This document shows, in pieces, positions 1 to 10,172 of a DNA stretch of 52,431 nucleotides (position 1 is its first letter; every line of letters begins with the position of its first letter). The DNA comes from Brachionus koreanus. Lineage: Eukaryota > Rotifera > Eurotatoria > Ploima > Brachionidae. The translations under genes and the position numbers were made by a program. The notes beneath the pieces were generated by a model. That model made no database searches and was not told the origin of the DNA. It was given only the letters and a program-made list of their open reading frames with translations. The stretch lies in assembly GCA_016987375.1 (NCBI GenBank), contig PJRA01000263.1, positions 1,091,226-1,143,656 of the forward strand. Reading direction: 5' to 3'.

Positions 1-18
1 ATATTTTTAATTCAATCA

Positions 19-122
19 TTTGGTCACATATTACCCCTTAGAAAATTAGGTGACCAGCACTGGTCACATATTATAGGTGAGGGGTCTTGGTCACATAATA
101 TGTGACCAACTGGTCACATAAC
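19..122. repeat. Cluster of TGGTCACATA direct and inverted repeats
   Basis: The 10-mer TGGTCACATA occurs four times on the plus strand (near 20, 60, 88 and 111) and once inverted, making a near-perfect palindrome at 87-109 with 11-bp arms (TTGGTCACATA / TATGTGACCAA). GGTGACCAGCACTGGTCAC at about 49-66 is a second inverted pair. Such motif clusters are typical of subterminal regions of DNA transposons, but the other end would lie outside the window. Confidence 0.5.
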
Positions 123-730
123 ACGATAGACCCATTTTTGTTAATTTTTGAAATTAATTAAAGCATTTTATTGTAGTTTTTTTTTCAAATATAATCTTGA
201 AGAATCTTTTCAATAAATCATATAAATGAAATAGTTTTCTTTATTAAAGAAGAATTTATTTAAATTACTAAAATTGAAACGAAGATTTACAAAAATAAAT
301 TTTAATTTTTAAAAATGATTTAATATTTGGCTAACTTATCGCTTACCAAGCAGTCAAAAGCCAACATCACCAATGTGTCAAAATTTAATTTAAAAAAAAT
401 CAAAAAAAATCAAATGTGCCGAAGAGTTACAATTTAGAATTATGGCCTCCTCTAAGAAATTTTTTCAGTTCTTTTCAATTTAATTAAAAAAATTAGTCTA
501 TCTAATATTAAAATTAAAACAAAATTCAAAAAGATACGAACTAATATAAAATTGAAAGCAAAATATAATTTTAATAGTTTAAAAGTAGTTTCTTTACAAT
601 ATTCAGTCTGTAGGTACATTTTTCTTTTATCCTTTCTATCTGTGTATTTAAAATAAAGTATTGATCTAAAATACAGCCAAAAAAATCAACTTTTTTAGCC
701 TGTCGTCGTATAGGATGATTACTTATAAAC
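123..730. other. AT-rich intergenic, no gene seen
   Basis: Low-complexity A/T sequence. No ORF, RNA gene or repeat was recognised. The 5' part of the following LINE relic may begin within the last 100 bases. Confidence 0.5.
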
Positions 731-734
731 AAAA

Positions 735-1119
735 AGACGATGTAGTCTACATAAATACACCGAAATAAAAGATCAAAGAACTACCAAAAGATTGAACTTA
801 ATTAAAGTTATTGGATGAAAAGAATGAGGAACATGGAGTAAAATAAGAATAATCTCTTAAAAAAATTGATTAGACTAATTATTGACTATTTTTCATTTTA
901 AATTTTAATAAAAATTCAAGATATTCTTGAATGGATACAAAGAAAAGCTATTAGACTCTCTTTAAAAATTAATGTGCCAGACTAGAATCTATAATGAAGC
1001 GTTCAATCTCACCCACTGATAGGTATATTAGCAAAGTAGCTATAAGTAATCAGTTAATTAAGGAAGAAATTAATAAATTTAAGTTCAAAAATTTTCAAAA
1101 ATACAATTTAATTTTGTAA
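735..1119 (+). pseudogene. Decayed LINE (Jockey/CR1-like) reverse transcriptase C-terminal region
   Basis: Three-frame reading of the plus strand gives pieces of the region downstream of the RT catalytic core of APE-type LINEs, in the right order. At about 785-860 there is TTKRLNLIKVIG followed by remnants of the GTWSK block. Then KKLIRLIIDYFSF at about 861-900, matching the 'LYKSLIRPVLEYG' block. Then LEWIQRKAIRLSLKINVPD at about 928-984, matching the 'LEKVQRKALRL' block, then TDRYISKVAISNQLI at about 1016-1060. Stops and frame changes separate the pieces, so it cannot be translated. The RT active site itself was not seen. It is an old 5'-truncated copy in the same orientation as the window. 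Confidence 0.6.
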
Positions 1120-1746
1120 TACCGGAATAAATTGCTTTCAGTCTCAAAACTATTTATTCTTTCATTCATTTAGTACACCTGATAAAATTTGATATCAATC
1201 AATTAAATAAATGGCTTTCTATCTTGTTACTTTTTAATAATTATTTTTGTGACCAAATAAGATATTTTTGATATTATTAGGACCAACTCTCAAAAAAATC
1301 TAAGCAATTCTTCAATGCAAAGAGAAATACAGGTTTTACATTGAAAATTTGCCCCTATTTAATTTCTGAATCGATCACTTAAACATTTATATAATCAATC
1401 TCGAAGTATTATCAAGTATTATTAAGTTAAATTTATTGGTAATTTTTTTTTATTTTTCAAATTGGTAACTTCCTGAACAATAATTTAAAATTTTTTTGAA
1501 CCATCTAAATGAAATTTATAAGAAAACATCTTTATTGATAAAAATTAAAATTTTGAATGATCTATTCAAAAATTAAATAGGGAAAAATTTTTAGTGTAAA
1601 TCCTGTATTCGTATTTTGACAAAATAATACTTTAATTTTTAGACAAAAAAGATATTTTAATCTAGTTTTTTCTTTTTTGAAAATTCTAAAAATAGTAATA
1701 AATAAAATTAATTGAAATTAGAAAAAAAAATTTATTCAAATTTTTT
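1120..1746. other. AT-rich intergenic and 3' flank of polyamine oxidase gene 1
   Basis: No coding signal. TTTATT at 1731-1736 is an AATAAA polyadenylation signal on the minus strand, only about 10 nt past the stop codon of the following gene, implying a very short 3' UTR. Confidence 0.5.
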
Positions 1747-3399
1747 TTATATAAAATTTTTTAGAGACTCTAATATTTTATTAGATTCTCTTATTCCTGA
1801 TAAATAAGCACCATGCACTGTCGAATAAAACTCGGCGTGAGTAGATTCGCCAGAAAAATAAATAACGGGACCCTTAAAGTAAATCATAAGCAAAATCCAA
1901 AATAATTATCTTAAAAAAATTATGTTCATACATGATGCAAATTAATTTGCTTAGCAAGAATATCAATGTCATTTGGTTGAGTGCCAAAAGCGTAATAGGA
2001 ATACGAGCCTTTGAAAAGCCGATTCGATTTCCATTTGGATAAAAATACTTTTTTAGCACGTGGCACATCATTTTTGTTCAAAAATTTTCTTAACAATTCA
2101 GTACATTCATCAATTACTTGATCATCACTAAGTTTTTCATGATAACTTCCACAAATCCAGCCAATAAGTATGTTATCAAAGCCAAGTGCCGGCTCAAATG
2201 AACATATATCTTCGGACCATCTTTTTTTTTTATCAAAATTAACATGATTTATTCTATCGAACAAATTTTCTTCACCAATATTTGACCATACTAAATTAAT
2301 ACCCTCTAGATTTTCTGGCCAAAATTTTTTTTCATATTCTAGTATTATTTTATTAACTGTTCCAAAGCCAAGTCGTTTGATGGAATCAATTTTTTCATCA
2401 GGCACCACATTAGAAGGCGAAAATAGATTTTTTATATTTTCTTTTAGATAGCCAAGACTCATTGTTAGAAGAACTTGATTGCATATGGCAACACAATCAG
2501 GAAACAAAAGCACCAACTTTGTTTGGTCTTGGCAGTAAAGGCAATGTTCACAATGAGCACTATTTTGACATGACAAAATTTTACCCAGTTCGTGTCTCAA
2601 TTTGAGTCGGGCATGAAATTTTTCAGAATTTTTCTCAATCATTTTGTCTATTACACTCTTGTATCCTCGTTTAGGTTCCATTATTTGACTGCCTCTCAGT
2701 TCGACAAATTTTGAGAAATTTCTCAATGACAGATCAAAGACTGAGTGGCACGAATTTTCCACATTTTCCCACTTGCATCTCCAAAGGAACAAAGAGTCGA
2801 GAATAGTTTTGATTTTTGAGTCTTCAAGATTGAAATAGCTGAGGCAATATTGCATATAATTTTCATAGAAAAAAAAGCCCATTTCCAAATCATCCTTGAG
2901 CTCGTTCTCTAAGCTGTACTTTTCAGCCTTTCGAATCGATTTGTTCAAACATAAGTAAGCAGTTTCGACTAAATTTTGGTTGACATCAAGGCCATTTTCG
3001 GTCAAAAACAACTGAACTACTTCTTTATCTTCAAAATTTATTTTGAGACCATTGTGCTTGTCAAGATCTTCATCAGAGTCATGCCAAATTTTTGAATAGC
3101 ATTCGTCAATTAGCTCATTTTCCAGTGCCAATTTGTAGATCGGATTGCCAACTTGACCGTGGATAAACTGGGCACCGTATTCCAAAATACCTTCACCTAA
3201 CAAAAAATTGCAAAAAAATTTTCCTTATTTTTTTAATTTGAATAAAAATTATTTTACCATGAGAAAAAGTGTAGCATCGACCACCAATACGGTTACTAGC
3301 TTCAAAAATGAGAAAGTCATCGTAGTTGTGGTCAAGTAGATTATTAGCAGCCGCAATGCCTGAGATTCCTGCTCCTATGAGTGCAGTTTGGATGTTCAT
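1747..3399 (-). CDS. FAD-dependent polyamine oxidase (spermine oxidase / N1-acetylpolyamine oxidase family), copy 1, 3 exons
   Basis: Flavin amine oxidase expected to oxidise spermine, spermidine or their acetyl derivatives to aldehyde, H2O2 and the shorter amine. Exons: 3258-3399, 1932-3196 and 1747-1872; introns are 61 and 59 nt, GT-AG, and the frame is kept across both, giving about 510 aa. The N-terminus holds the dinucleotide-binding motif IGAGISGIAAANNLL, then FEASNRIGGR, then EYGAQFIHGQVGNPIY. GFGTVNKIILEYEKKFW carries the family's flavin-contacting lysine (about residue 330). The C-terminus has the FAD-closing block YFSGESTHAEFYSTVHGAYL. A cysteine-rich insert (SCQNSAHCEHCLYC, about residues 256-269) precedes the LTMSLGYLKENI block. 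Start chosen at MNIQ; an in-frame ATG nine bases upstream (3408) is possible. The protein ends KNFI, with no PTS1, so a cytosolic or nuclear site is inferred. It is divergent to a paralogue 3.2 kb away. Confidence 0.88.
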
Positions 3400-3408
3400 T
3401 ATTTTCAT

Positions 3409-6400
3409 TTTTGTCTTAGATCTTGACGAGCACAAAATTTCTATTAAAAAAAACACGTTGTTAATACTACAAAATAATATAAATTTTTTTTAATTTCTTA
3501 GAAAACATTAGACGGCACGTTTTTTAGCAAAATAGCTTTAACATTATTTATTTTGACTAGATAAAAAAAAAGAATTTTATCTCAAATATGCACTAATATT
3601 TAAAATAGCAAAAAATTTGTGACAAACCAATTTATGATTGTAATTTTATATTAGTTTGGTAAAATAGAACTTTGATTGAGCACATGCTAATATTGTATGA
3701 TATATGGATGGATCTAATCAGATAAAAAAATAATATACTTGAAAATAAATTTTGAAAAAGAAATTATAAATTTTTTTTGTTGAGCATACTTTGATCAGCA
3801 TTTTTTATGACTTAATTTTGAATAAATAAGATTTTAATGGAAATTTAATTCTCGTGAAAACTCTAACTTTGATAATTAATTCTTGGTATTTCAATCTTTA
3901 ATTAAATGTTCAAAATTTAAAAATGAATTTTTTTGTTATTTTAAAATTTATTTTTAAAAGAGTATAATTTTAATTTAATAATTTTGTTCTTTTATACTAG
4001 TTGATGAGAAGCTGGTAACATCAAACTTGAAGATGTCCTATTTTCTCATGAACTGATAAGCAATCTAAAGACAACCTTAAAAAAATTTTACAAAAAAGTC
4101 AAACCTATTGATTTAAATGAAACCAATTTCAAAATAATCCCCGAAATTAGATGATCATTTATCTTTAAATTCAATTAAACTTCTTTAAAGTTTTTTTTAA
4201 TTTCTCTTAAAGAATGGTTCATCGATAAAAAAAATGGCTCATGTGAACTTAGCTATTCAAATTTGACTCGGTTTAATTTAAATTTGCAGAGGTTAACAAG
4301 ATTATTTATATTTTTAAACCATCTTTTAGAAACCTAAAAAAATCTCTAAAATTTATTTTTGGGTTGCTAGAAGTTATAAGATGATTTCTATTCAATTAAT
4401 TTAGTCATCTAAAAGGATGACCTAAAACTTTATGAAATTTAAATTGAAAAATTTTTTGTCTTTTTATAGTTTCTAGGGACAACAAAAAAATTACCTATTA
4501 CAAGACCAAAAAATTAACAGTTATTTTAGATTTTTCTTTTTATATTTAGAATTTTTTTATCGCTAGATAATCTCTATTTTTTTTTCAAGCTTTGTCAAAT
4601 TATAGATATTTTTTAATGAATCATCAAAAAAAATCTCTAAAATTTTTTTGACTGGATTTCTTTTCACAAGTAATAATCCGTTATTCAAAAGATTTTAAAA
4701 TAATTTCCAACAAATTTCAATGCTTTGATGAATATTTGAATATGTCAAATAACAAATGAATTTGCTTTAATCGAAAGAGGGATTTTTTTTAAAAAATTTA
4801 AATTTGAAGTAAAAATGATTTTAATAAAAAATTTTATGCTAATTTTTATCTACTAATGTGAATCGCTGTTTAAAATGATAGGCGTTCATGATTTACTAAA
4901 TATCTCAAACCAAAAATATAACTTTTAAGATTAAAAGCGTTTCTATAATTTATGACTGAAAATATAACACTGCTCAGTACTGTCTTTTTATTCTTTATGT
5001 CGGAGGTGAATTTCGGCCATAAATTATGCTTTCGTTTTTTATCTTAAATCAAAAGGTCCGTTTTTAGAAATATCTCTAACTTGCCGTATAAATTTTGGAA
5101 TCCCAAAAAAAAATTAATTTTTGAAATGAAATAACTTTATGTAAAATTCGTCCTTACTCTAACTTTGGTCAATTTTATTTTAATTCTATATTGAAATTTT
5201 GATCTCAAAATTTTAAAAATTTAAAAATTTGTTTAGATAATTAATTTTAGGCCAAAATTTGATCGACCAAAATAGTCGACTTTGGTTAGCCAAAAATTGG
5301 TTAACCTAAATTGGCTAACCAGCTAACTAAGCTTAACCAACATCATTACTTAAGATTGGTTCAGACAAGTAATCATCTATTTTTACAAATTGTGTCAATT
5401 TTTTTTTAAATCAATTGAGAGCAGTATACTAATGAAACTGTTAGGATCCAAGTCTTGACATCACTCTAAATCCTTTCTTTAGTTCTTAATATTCTGTAAA
5501 TTTAACTGCAGATTAAACCACTAATATATATTGACTCAGTATATAATCCATTTTTTTATCTTATTCAATTTGGATTCCAATAAAGCATATTAAAAGCAAA
5601 GTCTTTAATTTTATTCATTCCACACAAAACAGGCTTGAAAATTGTACTGCTAGTTTTAAAGTTTTTTATAATTTGAGACACTTTCAACAAATGAGTCGAT
5701 TTATAAAAAAGCATTTATTTTAGCACTAAAACTATTTTAACCTATTTTTCAATTCAAACTAAAGGTTAATCAAAAAACTATTGTCTATGTCAGAAAAAAC
5801 AAATTACTACATTTATTTAATTTTTATAAAATAATAATTATAAATTTCAACTAAAATCTTTAATAATTCATTTAAAAAAATATAAAATAAAACATTGACT
5901 GACATTTTTTTTTTCAAAATGTGTCAAAATCAAATTGATATAATTGAAAGCATGATTGTTGCTTTAGAACTATAAAACTAAAATTCTAGAACATAAAACA
6001 TATTATGTTCTACGAAAATTAAAACGTATTCTAAATTTAATAAAACTAAAATAGAATATAATTTTTATGTTTTATTTTTACTTTTTAGAGTTGAAATATG
6101 CATTAAAGATTACTAATTACTTTGTTAAATCTTTTATCAAAAAGGACATAATTAATTAAAAAATGAATAGGAAAAAAATTTTATTTTCTCTTTTTTTCAA
6201 AATTTCACTAAAATAAAATCCTTAAAGTAATTCATTTAACAATTAACCATTATCAATAATGTATGCTTTTGTGTTCTAGAAATGTAAATGCTTTGATATC
6301 AAAAAATTAGATAATTTTTCTTAAAAAAAAATTATTCACTTTTCAATTATGACTTTTATGTTGTTTACATTATATGTACAAATTTTGCTAAAAAGCTTAG

Positions 6401-6617
6401 ACTCTACCTTAAAAAATAAAACTTAAAACAAAAAACAAAAAATCAGACATCAATATTGAAACATCAAATTTTAAATGATCTGTAGCAGCACCTGTATACC
6501 AATTCAAAATTATTTATTCATTTTATTTCTATAAAAAAATTCTAGAGATTGAAATCTTATCAAAAATTTGGTTATCAAACCGAACGCTTAGAAGGCCTCA
6601 TTTTTTTAAAAATAAAA
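3409..6617. other. Intergenic region between divergent polyamine oxidase genes
   Basis: About 3.2 kb of AT-rich DNA that should contain both promoters. No TATA/initiator arrangement could be picked out against the AT background. The only clear structure is the inverted repeat at 5283-5321, listed separately. No ORF with family resemblance was seen. Confidence 0.5.
5283..5321. repeat. Nested inverted repeat (TGGTTAGCCAA arms)
   Basis: Perfect 11-bp arms TGGTTAGCCAA (5283-5293) and TTGGCTAACCA (5311-5321) flank a loop that itself contains the palindrome GGTTAACC. Further GGTTAG/CTAACC-like words continue to about 5340. It could be a foldback relic or a protein-binding cluster. Confidence 0.6.
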
Positions 6618-8335
6618 ATGAACTATCAAGTTATAAATGTTAAGTGTGTAATTATTGGAGCCGGCATGGCTGGAATATCAGCTAGTGTCAATCTTCTCGA
6701 CAATGACTACAAAGATTTTTTAGTTTTTGAGGCATTGGAGCGAATTGGTGGCCGAATTTGCACTTTCAACACCGACCGAGGTTATCTGGAGCTCGGAGCT
6801 CAGTGGATTCATGGTCAGCAAGGAAACCCGGTATATGAAATAGCACAAAAAAATGATCTGGTGGCACCCGGATTTGAAAAATTTCTACAAAATCCTGTAG
6901 CGCCCAAAATAGATGAAAAAAATTTGTTTCCACCGGCTAACAATCAAAATCTGCTGCAAAGTAATTAAAAAAATAAATAAAATAAAAATTTATTTTTGAA
7001 TTTTTGCTAGCTTTTAATGCTAAAACTGATTGTGACAAAACCTTATTTCTAACTCAATCAGGTCAAAAAATATCCTATAAATTTGCCAACTCGGTCTATG
7101 ACACTTTAACTAAAATAATACTTGGTGCAGAGTTGCTAAACATAGATCCAAAATCAAAAATTGATAATCGAGTTGGTGACTATTTTTATGATAAATTTTG
7201 CGAAATAGTTCGAAATGAAATGAGAAAAGATTTGCTTGATCACACTGTTCAAAATTTGAATGATTATGATCTAAAAAGACTTTTAAATGGACTTTTTATT
7301 CAAAGAGACAGACGAGAAAATATCAGAAATGGATGCTATAATATTTTTGATGTTTCTTTAAAAAATTTCTCCTGCTACAAAGAATTTCCGGGACATTCTT
7401 ATGTCGAGTTAAAACGAGGATTAACTCCTGTGCTAGACGCATTGATATCCAAGCATAAAAATGAGTTTTATTCTCGGCTTTATTTGAGACACTATTTGAA
7501 AAAAATAATCCTTAGTCTTGAATTATTGGATGCTTCGGATTGTTACAATAGGCCGAGCTTGCATTCGACTTATGCTAACACAGCACAAAAAGCAGTAGTC
7601 ATAATTTGTGATGCTAGTAATCCGGAAAAACCACGCGACTTTGTGGTCGTGTGTGAGCATATTTTGTGCACCATGAGCTTGGGATACATGAAAGAGAATA
7701 TTAACAACTTTTTGGAGCCATTAAGTTTGATAAGCGAAGCAAAACGACTTGCAATCAGTCGTCTTGGCTTTGGATGTACTAACAAAATATTTTTGGTCTA
7801 TGAACAGCCATTTTGGAATGAAAAGATGAATCTTTTGAACTTAATATGGGTTCCGGAAGATCTGAATTTTAGATTGGATAAATTGAATCATCGCAATGAT
7901 ACAAAAAAAATTTGGTATGAAGATATGGTAAAAATTGAGGTGGTAAATAGCCATCCGAACACGTTGAGTGCATGGATGACAGGCAATGTTGAGTTTGAGC
8001 AGCTTGATGAAAAGACTATTGGGCTAAGATGCACTGAGAATTTGAGACGTTTTTTTAATGATCCGAGCATACCAGAGCCAAAATCTGTATTGAGAACCAA
8101 GTGGTTCACAAATAGGTATTCAAGAGGAACTTATTCTCACATGCCAATCGGCTCAAAACCAGAAGATTTTGATGAAATAGCTAGACCTATTCCTGGCGAT
8201 TCGAATCCAATTGTAATGTTTGCTGGTGAAGCTACTGTTCATGATCAATTTTCGAACGTAAATGGAGCTTACTTGTCAGGAATTAGAGAATCGCAGAGAA
8301 TTTTGAGTTTCTCTAGGATAAGTCCTCGTTTATAA
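6618..8335 (+). CDS. PAOX: FAD-dependent polyamine oxidase, copy 2, probably peroxisomal, 2 exons
   Basis: Paralogue of the 1747-3399 gene. Exons 6618-6960 and 7011-8335; the 50-nt intron is GT-AG (GTAATT...TTGCTAG) and splits a codon, giving about 555 aa. Landmarks in order: IGAGMAGISASVNLL (FAD ADP-binding), FEALERIGGR, LELGAQWIHGQQGNPVYEIA, CTMSLGYMKENI, GFGCTNKIFLVYEQPFW with the conserved flavin-contacting lysine (about residue 373), and MFAGEATVHDQFSNVNGAYL closing the FAD site. The last residues are SPRL. Mammalian N1-acetylpolyamine oxidase uses a PRL peroxisomal PTS1, so peroxisomal targeting is inferred. The two intron positions of copy 1 are absent here and the single intron here is absent there. 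Start chosen at MNYQ, which aligns with MNIQ of copy 1. An AATAAA lies about 25 nt past the stop. Confidence 0.9.
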
Positions 8336-8698
8336 TATAATGCTAAATTATTTATTAAAAAATAAACAACCATTTTTAACAAATTTTATTATTTAAATTG
8401 AGTTTATTTAATTATTTTTAAAATAGATATGATTTTATTTTTTTCAAGTTGGCCCAAATTATAAAATTCAATTAAATTATGAGGATAAATGATAAAAATT
8501 TTTTTAATATGTTGTAGAACAAGGCTCGAAGATATTAATAATTATATTTAATACTTTATTTTTGATTTAAATGTGTTTTAATTTTCAAGAAATTGTCAAA
8601 CCAGCATTTATATTGTTAAATTTTAAAGAAAAAACTATGTATTTTATTCAAATTGAAGCCTGCTTTTTCAACACTCCCAAATAAATACATTTCAGCTA
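8336..8698. other. AT-rich intergenic
   Basis: Holds the polyadenylation signal of the upstream gene. No other feature recognised. Confidence 0.5.
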
Positions 8699-8766
8699 CA
8701 GTTGAACCTTCGAATAACGAATTGTGTACGGATTCTTTGAAATAGCGAACATATGAATAACGAAAA
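8699..8766 (+). mobile_element. Possible pogo/Tigger-like terminal sequence
   Basis: After a TA (8697-8698) the sequence starts CAGTTGAACCTTCGAATAACG and continues with further AACGA/GCGAAC words. Known pogo/Tigger DNA transposons start with CAGT-GAACC and AACGA repeats and insert at TA. More AACGA-type words occur to about 9010 and near 9145 (TCGATAAAACGAA), but no convincing inverted right end was found. Hence only one end is called, with low confidence. Confidence 0.35.
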
Positions 8767-8769
8767 TAA

Positions 8770-9785
8770 ACAAATTAAAAACAAAAATAAAGAAAAAATT
8801 CTTTGAAAATTTTTTGTTAAGCTTCTGTCAGAAAAAGAAAAACTTTTACTTTTTAAACTAAAGTTCATATTATAAAAAAACACAAGGAACAAAGAAAAGC
8901 ATTTCAGAAATAGCTAAAGAATTGGAAACAATTTTTCTACAATTTTTAGCGATTCTTGATACTAAATAAAAAATAATTCATCGTTACGAACAAAATCTCA
9001 TCGAAACGGATTAAAAAATAATAAAATATTAGTTTTTTTAAAAAATTAATTTTTCTTCCATTTATTTTATTCTTTTAATAAAAACTAATAAAAAGAAGCT
9101 TTTTATAATCTTTTTTAATGTAATTTAGATTTTATGAATATCGATAAAACGAATGTAATTTTTTTTTAAAATATGATTTCTGTAAAGTAGTATAATGAGC
9201 AGTTGATTGCAAATTAGAACAACCATTCATGTTTCCACAAAATAAGTCAAATTAGAGTGGTGGTAGTGTATATTTTAACACCAGAAACGCTTCAAAAATT
9301 GAAAAGGTTGGTTTTAGGGGTACCAGTATGGTACCGCAAACCTTGTAGTCAATAGTAAGAATAATTTGAAAGAGGATTCTATTATTCAATATTTTTAAAG
9401 CAAAAGACAAAAACATTCATAGTATTTTTTCACTTGATCATTTAACAGATTTTTGAATTAAATCATTTCTTATTTTTTTGAAATTCATTCAAATTTATTT
9501 TTCTAAATAAAGATATATTCCAGGTGAAAATTCAACTGGTTGGAAATGTCCCATCTACATAAACAAAATCAAAAAAATAAGTCCTGAAATGTCTATCAGA
9601 AAATTAATACGACTGTTAGTCTTAATAATAATATTACAGAAATTTTTAAAGTCTATGAAAATTCAAGTTAAAATATCTGTTGTTTGGTTTTGGTTTAAGA
9701 ACAATAGAAAGACCCTTACTTACAAGCTATTTTTAACAAAAAATTCATCATTGTAAAAGGTTACATTTATTATCTCAAAAAACAA
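8770..9785. other. AT-rich sequence, possibly interior of decayed transposons
   Basis: No readable gene. GGTACCAGTATGGTACC at about 9320-9337 is a perfect 7-bp inverted repeat with a 3-nt spacer. The last part runs directly into the integrase relic and may be more of the same element. Confidence 0.4.
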
Positions 9786-10172
9786 GCTTTATTGGCTTGG
9801 TATGTTCAGCGACATATGTAGGAAGGATCAAGCATGTTTAGTTTGTCAGACAATCAAAACAAATCATCAACTAAAAAGGGCCAGAAGAGGATACATCTAC
9901 ATTTTAGTAATTGTAAGTTAATTTACAAATTGGATTGAGGCTGGGCGGTAACGATCTTAAAATTTTAAAATTGGAATGCGGTTCAAAGCATCCTCAAACA
10001 AATGGAAAAGTGGAAAGATTTAGCAGATTTTATCAAAAGCGCTAGCTAGCATTATAATGCAAGGTCATAGTAATTGGGACAAGTGTATTAGATGATGGGA
10101 TGTCGGATCACAAAAGTGACTTGAAATGCGGTCCATACTTGAGCTTCTGACCAAACTTTCCTAATAAGTGGC
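9786..10172 (+). pseudogene. Ty3/gypsy-type integrase fragment (decayed)
   Basis: Plus-strand reading shows the end of the HHCC zinc finger as KLYWLGMFSDICRKDQACLV followed by C and Q (from 9787, with the two-cysteine C-x-x-C spacing). Then ILVIVS, a stop, and FTNWIEAG at about 9900-9945, corresponding to the first catalytic block of the integrase core. At about 9987-10040 comes KHPQTNGKVERF, the hallmark block leading to the catalytic glutamate. Frames change between blocks and stops interrupt them, so the copy is dead. Sequence to about 10170 still resembles the 'WD' helix region. No LTRs were recognised. Confidence 0.72.

Noticed and set aside
9320..9337. GGTACCAGTATGGTACC as a regulatory palindrome
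   Set aside because: Isolated in transposon-relic DNA with no gene nearby to regulate.
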